DNA of 64,000 bases from Aurelia coerulea (lineage: Eukaryota > Cnidaria > Scyphozoa > Semaeostomeae > Ulmaridae): assembly GCA_039566865.1 (NCBI GenBank), contig CM076948.1, positions 20,657,001-20,721,000 of the forward strand, read 5' to 3'. Positions 1 to 9,100 of this stretch are shown here, one piece after another (position 1 is the first letter of the stretch; every line of letters begins with the position of its first letter). The translations under genes and the position numbers were made by a program. The notes under the pieces are model-generated. The model searched no databases, was not told the origin of the DNA, and saw only the letters and a program-made list of their open reading frames with translations.

Positions 1-144
1 ACTTCTGTCATCAGTTTTCCATGAAATGACGCAAATGACGCACACCATTCGATGAGGTCATTAGATGTCAAATGTTGTTGATGTTGTTGAGAACTTGCAT
101 TCATCAGCATTTTTCGATATTGCCAAAAGACAAGGGCAGAAAAG

Positions 145-151
145 ATGGAAG
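145..151 (+). CDS. CHMP1A: CHMP1A coding exon 1 (ATG GAA G)
   Basis: Seven coding nt, then the donor GTTCGT. The split third codon G|AT gives Asp, reading MEDTLF across a 2.56 kb intron. The upstream 144 nt should hold 5' UTR and promoter; no TATA box is evident. Confidence 0.85.
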
Positions 152-3100
152 GTTCGTATCTTACCTGTTATTATTGTGCAGAATTCGTCTTGGGTTTATC
201 CAATTAAAGCTATTAAGAAATAAAGAATAAATTAAGTTGCCTTATGGACGCGGTTATTCTGAGTTTGTGGACAAATAAAGTCATTGAGAAAGTGGACTGT
301 TTTATTTGTGGTTTCATTTATTTATTAGGCCCAACAAAAAATGCTAAAAAACTTCAGGGAGGACAGACTTCTTTGTCAGGCAGATTTTGCAGACCTTGCG
401 ATGATAGTAATGATCTTATGTTGATTCTATGCAAGCATTTGTCATTTTTCACATTGTTAATGAAGCTTTTTTGGTTCCCAAACTGTTAACTTTGCAAAAA
501 AAATTGTGCGGAAGACCAGAAAAAAAAACTCTAGCATGATGGATCTGCATAGCTGAGCATTTGAAATTGTTTAGTAATTAATCAGATCTTTGCTAAGTAC
601 TTAATATTTTGGTAAGGCCTGTCTGTACATGAAATCATTGAATTACCGCCAGACTGGAATCAGCGTCTGTTACGTCACAGATCTGTGGCGCACAGACTCA
701 CTAAACAATTAAAAATAGGGTAAAAGAAATTGGCTTACATCTGTGGCATAAACATAAAGGGATTTGATCAGGGAATTAGTGTTGGTGCATTTGACGTCTG
801 TAGTACACATGACATACCGTAACTTCAATGACTTCTTCCAATTAGAGACAAAGTTAGTAATCTTGCTTGGTTCTAACTACTGGAATACTGCTTAATGTTA
901 GAGCCATTTTAAAGATGGTCCGATTAGATTTTCTATTGGATAATCCAGCGCAAATGAGTACATCGAAAATTAAGGCGCGATTAAAATCAACGCTAGCAGA
1001 ATTATTTACGAGGGAATGGAAAGAGCGCATAACTCAAACCTCGCCAACAAGCGTAAAGCATAGGGAACTCCATTGTTTCAAGTTGTATAAAACTAAGTTT
1101 GAACCCTCCAAGTACTTGCAACAGATTAATGACTTTGCTACATGACAACGAATAGTAAAATTTAGATGTGGCGATCATGAGTTGATGATTGAACTGGGGC
1201 GGCACAAGAAGTTATCTGTTGAGGAAAGAGTCTGTAAGAAATGTGAGAATAATGCTGTCAAAGATGAGATTCACGTTCTCTGTGAATGTCCCACGTATGG
1301 CGATTTGAGAAAGCTGTATTTCAACTTTAATGTTAGAAACCCCCGGATTGATAGAACTGAACTTTTTAAGCAAGTATTTGCCGACAACAGTGCAGAAAAT
1401 ACAAGAGTTTTAGGAAAATATTTAAAAGAAGCATTCCATAGACTTAGAGGCGAAATGGATAGTCCAAAACCAGCATCATAATAATTTTAATTTATTGTTA
1501 TTGTTGTTACTGTTGATGTTATCTTATGTTAGTTTATTATCGCCATGCCTTATATTAGGTAGTGCATTTGATGTTAAAAAAAAAAATTCTTAACAGAGGG
1601 GCTCTGTAAGCATATAAAGTGGGTGAAGCCATTGGAGGTCAAATTCTAGCCTATCAGATACAAGTAATTCCTCTTGATGAAGATAAGTACATTAAGTCCA
1701 CAAATTTTCGGCATGACTAACTTTCGGACAAAGACTTGACCAAAAATTTATTTGTACAAAATATGGAGTTGTCCGAAAATTTGTCACTCCAAAATTTTTT
1801 GCATAGATATGCGCATGCGTAACTTGTGAATTGAATGCCAATAGGGAACAAGACAAGAAGTCTGAAATCAAATCTCCTGCACGTCACGAAAGATTATTGT
1901 AAACATGCAAAATTTTTTGAAAAAAAACTGTTTCCAATCCAATATCATTGTGCTTACTCGGAACATATGGTAAGAACAAATAACAACACCGTCCTCTTCC
2001 TCCATCACCATTTACATGCTCTCACTATTGCTGATGTAAATCAAAAAGAATTCATATCAGAATGGCCAAAATTGATGATGCTTTCAAAAACGACGTAGAG
2101 CAAGAAAACCTTTTTGCAGATTTAAAGTGCCCATGACACGACACCAACTACAATTTAAAGCATGTATGCGAAAAATTGACGAATACGAATAGAAAGAAAA
2201 TTAGTGAATCTTTTGCTATTCTAAATTAGCAAATTCTATGTTAGAAGGGACTTTACCACATGCTAGGGCTCTATTCCAAACTTTATGAAGGTGTTTTGTT
2301 TCAATAAATCTAAAACCTGGTGTAATTTTGCATAAATCATCCGAAAACTAGTCAAAATATTGTCCGAAAATTTATTTTTCCGAAGCACCAAAAATGTGTC
2401 CGAAAATATTTTCGTCCGAAATTTTATCCGCTGAAAATTTGTGTACTTAATGTACTCAGAAATGGTTTGGCACCTGCCATGGCCTGTTGCCATTGCATGG
2501 CTATTTTATGGAAGGGATCTACAGTATATCCCTTTGGAAGTAGCTTTGCCAGGGGGACTGGGGCAATCTACATACCCTATTGTAATTAATGTTCTCAATT
2601 GATGAAAATAATAGAAACATAAAAGGTGCATACAATTCTTTTGTTTTATGTTTTGACTATAGATTGTGATACCTCCATTCATTTAATTCAAGTTTCTCGT
2701 TTTACAGATACTTTGTTTCAGTTGAAGGTTGGTAAATGGCTATCTTTCCTTGACTTTTGTTCAAATTTCTTCTTTAATGTCATGTTCAATTTTCTTGCTA
2801 GCACTTAGGCTGTTCCCGTTTAATATACAGGCCAATACTACACAAATCCGAAAGTGCTATCTTTACAGAGGCTTTTGCTCTGGCATCATTTTGATAGAGC
2901 AAATGGAAAGACTAAAGCCTTTCATCAGAGAAGTTCTCTTTTGCATATAATTGTCTGTCCAAAGTATAATAGTTGTAACTAAAGTTGCTGTTTCTTGAAT
3001 GTGAATATACATAAAACACTTAAGCTTCAATAAAGAATCATTTGCATTGTTTTACTGTATATACAGTATTTGTATTGAATTAAATTGGGTATGGAATAAA

Positions 3101-6100
3101 TGAAGTAAACATCTGAAAAATGTTCTGTAATCAGGCGAAACACACGTACAGTATGTTCCTTTGAATATAGAGAATGCCAAAACTCTTTCAATCACGAAAA
3201 CCTATTGTTGGAAGTGTGATTTCATTTGTTTCATATTTTAAGGAGCACAAATGTTAATGATGGTGTCTGAATTAGAGTGCCCTGGTTGGATTCCTTTTAA
3301 AAATCAGGAAGTGGACTGGGACAATGATTCCAGACTTAACAGCAGTGTCACAGTCTTGAAGATTTATTAAAGATGTTTTTTACTGCCCATGAAATTTTAA
3401 ACAAGAAACCTTTGACAATTTTCCATTGTAGTTTTCATCAAAGCAGCTTGAGAGACTATCAAAAAAATGTGAAAAAGATCAGCGTGCCCAACAACTAAAA
3501 GTGAAAAAAGTAAGTTACTTTTGATGCTTCCCTGCTCCTGGTATTTGCCTGTGTACGTTTGTTGTTTTGTCTGTTCCTGTTACCCTCCTGGTGTCTGGCC
3601 TTATAATAATCCACCCAATTATACACAACTACAGTATGCACAACATCACAGCCTTAGAAAGAAAATGATTAATAATCCTTAACTCAACATTATTGATCAA
3701 GATCAAATTTTACATTATGTTACTAAAACATCTCTGTACACCTCTCAACACTATGTCGGCAAATAATATAGAATGTCGGCAAATAACATACAGTAGTTTT
3801 TGTTTAATTTTTAATTTTGTGGAAGTCTAGTAAGAGATCAAAGCTATTTGGTCAGTAAATATGCTACCATACTGCCTGTTTGATGCTATTTTCAAGCTCC
3901 GTTGCTTTCGTATTCTCACCTTCATCTCATCTCACTCATCGGACAACTCCTCCCTCTTTCCCCCTTTTTGCATCAGAGGAAGTTTGACAGTGGTGGCTGG
4001 AAGCAGAAATCATTGTTGTTATTCAGTGAGTGAAGTTACAAGCGAGACAAGCGAGCCGAAAAATAGTAACGAGTTTGACTAATTAGATCTCACCATATTT
4101 GCTAGGCCATACAACAGAAGAATGTTGAAGGTGCAAAAATTTATGCAGAAAATGCAATCAGAAAGAAGAATGAATCTTTGAATTACTTGAGACTGTCATC
4201 AAGAGTTGATGCTGTATCATCAAAAATCCAGTCTGCAATGGCCATGAAGCAGGTTGGTACAGTTGTGCACGTTAACATTTGATTTTCCTGGTGAACAATT
4301 CTTGCTTACAAATATTTACTGTACAGTCTTTCATATAGCTCAAGAATTCTTATCATGATGGAAAGACCAAATGTAACCTTGAGAATATATTGCAGCAATG
4401 AACAAGGACAGATTTTGTAATACAATAGCATGAGCTGCTTTTGTTGACACCTCAATTCAAAGCAATTAGAGATTGCAGACAAGGGAAATTCTCTCAACCA
4501 GCAATTTAAAACAAACAAAGCCGCAAAAGTTTCTTTGAAACCCAGGTAGCTAGCTCGCTCGTTGTGCATTCCAGAAACTGTTTTAAGGGCAAACATGAGC
4601 GTAGATCGAAAGAAGAAGGATGCATCTACACATCTGCCGCGGGCATTTTATTTGTTTGGTTCAAAAGCCGTTTAGGAGGCGATTCAATTCTGTTTTTTTT
4701 TTTGGGTGTTATCAAAACATTTACTGCTCAGCTTCTGGACCAAAGAAATAAAATGCCCGCGGCAAATGTGTAGATATATCCTTCTTCTTTCGATCTATGC
4801 TCATGTTTGCCCTTAAAAATAATTTCTGGAATGCACAGCGAGCGAGCTACCTGGGTTTCAGAGAAAATTTTGCGGCTTTGTTTGTTTTGAATTACTGGTT
4901 GATAGAATTTCCTTTGTCTGTGATCGCTAATCGCTTTGAATTGAGGTGTCAACAAAAGCAACTCGTGCTATTGTATTACAAAATCTGCCCTTGTTGCAGC
5001 AATGTTATTTTAGTATGCAATGCAGATTTTGATTTGAAACTTTTCACAGAACTGGTTGCACAGTTACAGTTTTTTATATGAGAAACTGGTTTATAAGAAA
5101 CCAGTAGTAAATTTAGAAAAAATTTAGTACTGAGGTTGAAAAGAGCTAACAAACTTTTGAATGCTAAATTCAAAGATAGAATGGCAAATACATCATTGCA
5201 TGCTTATTCTTGAATAAAACTAACTCTTTCTCTTAAGCTTTCAATGTATGAAAACACCTTTCTTCACAAAAATATGTTTATCTGCGAAGAAACATACCTG
5301 CAGCAGTGTTGGAAACTACATTAATTTCGTGCACTCAAAAGATAAGAAAAAATTAAGAAAGTTTCACTACGAAAAAGCAGAAGTTCTCAATGTAAAATTA
5401 AGAAACTTTAATAACATGGTCTTATCTAAACTCCTTGTAAAAACGTGTATAGAGAAAGCATTGCGCAAACTTTACTTGCCCTGTGTTTGATGTGTATTGT
5501 TATAAATTTCTGAAATTTTTCAAAGCCCTTTGACCATTGCTATACTTTTCAGCCTCATTTTTATATGTGTTGATGCAATTTCCAGGTCACCAAACAGTTG
5601 GGAGGTGTGGTGAAAGGATTAGATAAAGCATTGCAGTCTATGGATTTACAAAAGGTACAGATTAAAGTTTGTCTAGAATACGATGTCTGTTGGCGTTTCA
5701 TTGTGGGCATCTCCAAACTTCTATGTTTAACTTCAATAAATTTGCCTTGAATCGATAGCTGAGATAACGCATTATTCTAACGTTGTTTCGAAAGTTGAAA
5801 AATACATAAGTTGGATTTTCTACGATTTTTGGAATTTGGAAATCACTACGAAGGAGAGACTTTTGAAAATTAATTTGGCAGATGCAATTTGTTGGGTCGA
5901 AATGAAGCAGAGATGCGACAAAGAAACGAAAGTTTACTGATCTTGTTCACTCAAATTGACTAACAGAGACGCAGATTAGAGAACTGGGCAACTAATAGGT
6001 GAGAAATTCTGCAATTATTGTCTTTCCCTTCCCAAAAAATCGGTGCATCATCGCCAAGGCACAAAGGTATTTTGAAGGCTTCTTTTTGGAAAAAATCTAT

Positions 6101-9100
6101 CATAACTACAGAGTCTAAAGTTGAATTGAACATGCTCCTGCCTGCGTGCTGACGCTTGAACTGGACGGGAATAAAGAAGAAAATAAAACTACTGCAACAT
6201 ATTTGCCTATATCGAGTGCCTTTTTCTCATGTGGTATGATTACTTTATTGTAGATTTCAGCAGTAATGGAGAAATTTGAAAAACAGTTTGAGGACTTGGA
6301 TGTACACACACAGGTAACATCAAAACTTATCAAACAATATTTTATTTGTTGCATGTTAATTCACCCTGTAATCATAATCACAATAAATATTAAATTCTTT
6401 ATTCGAAGCAAGCACTGATCAAAAAGTATCCTTTTATATAAGCCTGTGGTGCCATCTGGCGTTTTACATCCCAGGGGGGGGGTACATAACATGTTCAGGG
6501 TACGGGTATGTGCCGCCCGTATGGGTGGGTTTTTGGGCCCAAAATTCTCTAAACAAGGGTCCTTTTTCGGCAAATTGTCCATAAACATGGGTTGGGTTTC
6601 GCTAAAATACGCAAAAAAATGGTTAAAATGGGCAGTTTTCCGCCAAAGAATTTTCGGTAATAAGAAGAGGGTAGTTTTCTGAAAATCGGGTGACAGACCC
6701 CCGTCCATCCACAAGTCAAGTACCCCCCCCCCCGGGTTTTACATCTTGTTTTACCTCCATCTGAGTCATATGAGTTAAAGATGGTGCAAATCAAACGCAT
6801 CACATGCACCAGCAAGGCCATAAAATCTGGTGTATTTGTCATTATTGTTGTCATTTAAGTTTATTAGAAGCACAATACGATAATGCATTGCATATTGCCT
6901 AAACAGAACATAATTTAAACACACATATACATACAGGCTGGAAGAGAAGTTTCTGACCCACCATAAATATCAAGCTTTACGTTCCCGAACCAACTCTAAT
7001 CACTTGATCAAGCCAATTGATTAAGATGAAATTTTGTTCAGAAATGTTTTGGATGAGTATTGAAGACATTACCACTGGGTGTTTCTACTGCGTTTTATCC
7101 TCTCAAAACAACGGGTTGATTACGCTTTGATATGTGACCATTTTTTGTTTTCACATACAAAACTGTCACAGTGCTTTGGCATTTGAAGCAGATACCATAA
7201 GAAAACTATCAGATGCCAAACAACGGGCACAACGATATCCCGAGCTATATTCTAGCGTTGTTTAAGAGAATAAACCAATGACAGCCTTACGTTGTCACAT
7301 GATACATCATATCACTGGGTAACCGGGTGTCGTTTTACCCTTATATCGTCGTATTTTCTGAAGACCAAAATAAAATACGGGAAAATGAAGCAATTCACAT
7401 TATATCGAGAGAATACTGCAGTGTGACCACATCCATTAGCATCTGAACTGATTATATGTCAAAGATGCTGCTCCACGACGTCATTTATGCCAAACTCCAA
7501 GTCCACCAAGCTCATCCTGACCGTGATGAAAAATAGACGTTTTAGCTATTCTGAATAGAATCGGAATCGAACGATATTTTGCTACATTTCGTAGAATGCT
7601 TCAAATGTGCACAATAGTGATGGAAGCTCTAGCGCCATTCGATCGAAGCTCGCGCAAAAAAATTTATAAAAATAACGCTCGATCTTGGCTCTTGTGTAGA
7701 ATAGCTAAAAGGTCTATTCCCATTATTTATTACAAAGAATATGGGTATGTAACCACACATACGAGGTAGATAACAATCACGAATGATCAATTAGGTTGAC
7801 CTTTTAGCTATTCTAAAAGAATCTGAATCTAACCTTATGTTCGTGAATTTTGAAGGATTTTCGAACGTACACAATAGTGATAAAACTCTAACGCCACTCA
7901 TTCGAACCCTTCTTATGAAAATTTATACAAATATCGCTCAATCCAGGCTCTTTTGTAGAACAGCTAAAAGGTCTATTGCAATTGCAGCACCATGACAAGG
8001 GCGGTCAGTATCATTTGACCACCCAATGAAATTGTTCCAATATAAACTCGCGTAATAATTGTTTTAAAAATAGCCTTAAATAACGGACTCATCATATTAA
8101 ACTCATAAACGCAACAAAAACACCGAAAGATGACTATTATCTCATGTAAAAGAAACAATAACCAAAATAAGCCTGTAACAGGAGAAAAACTGTTAAATCC
8201 TGTAAGACAAAACCGAATTAACCTTAAAACCTGAAAGGAAAGAAATAAGTTAATAACTCACCAGTAACTGCTGAAAAGATAAACGTGAAATCACCAAATA
8301 CTGGTTTCGTCGCACTCTCATCACTAGTATTTGGTGATTTCCACGTTTTTTTTCAGCAGTTACTGGTGAGTTTTTAACTTATTTCTTTCCTTTCAGGTTT
8401 TAAGGTTAATTCGGTTTTGTCTTACAGGATTTAACAGTTTTTCTCTTGTTACAGGCTTATTTGGTTATTGTTTCTTTTACAGGAGTTAATAGTCTTCTTT
8501 CTACTGATTTCGGTGTTTTTGTTGCGTTTATGAGTTTAATATGATGAGTCCGTTATTTAAGGCTATTTTTAAATTTTGTACCATGAATAATTTGTTGAAA
8601 TAATTGTTTTCCAATCGTAGGTGATGGAGAGTTCCATGGGTGATGCTGTGACTCTAACAACCCCACAAGATCAGGTAATCTTTCTAATGATTCACTACCG
8701 ACACCACTTTCTTTACGTTTGTGAGAAACTTTCAATTAAATGTAACGATGTTATGGTCATCGATGGAGGGATCTTAAAGGGGCCCTTGTAACCAGCATAC
8801 CTTGCACGTCTCTTTGCATCTCTTTGTTGTCGGCCTTTTTAGTGGACCATTAAAATGGCCGACAACAATGAACAAAGAGATGCACGTGCAAGGTAGGCTG
8901 GTTGGAAAGGCCCCTTTAACAGTTTTCCACCTTAGACCTTAGAACACCTTGTATGTTGATTTACTTTGAACCTCTTTGAAATTGCCTTTTGCATGAAAAT
9001 TTGCATGAAATACATATAATAATGCAAATAGTAATTACTTTCTTTAAGGTTGGCGTGGTATATAGCAGCACTAGGCTAATTAATCCCAACCATTATTGAT

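Noticed and set aside
6361..6714. 117- and 101-codon ORFs on the - strand
   Set aside because: They lie inside D1, a non-coding family D element.
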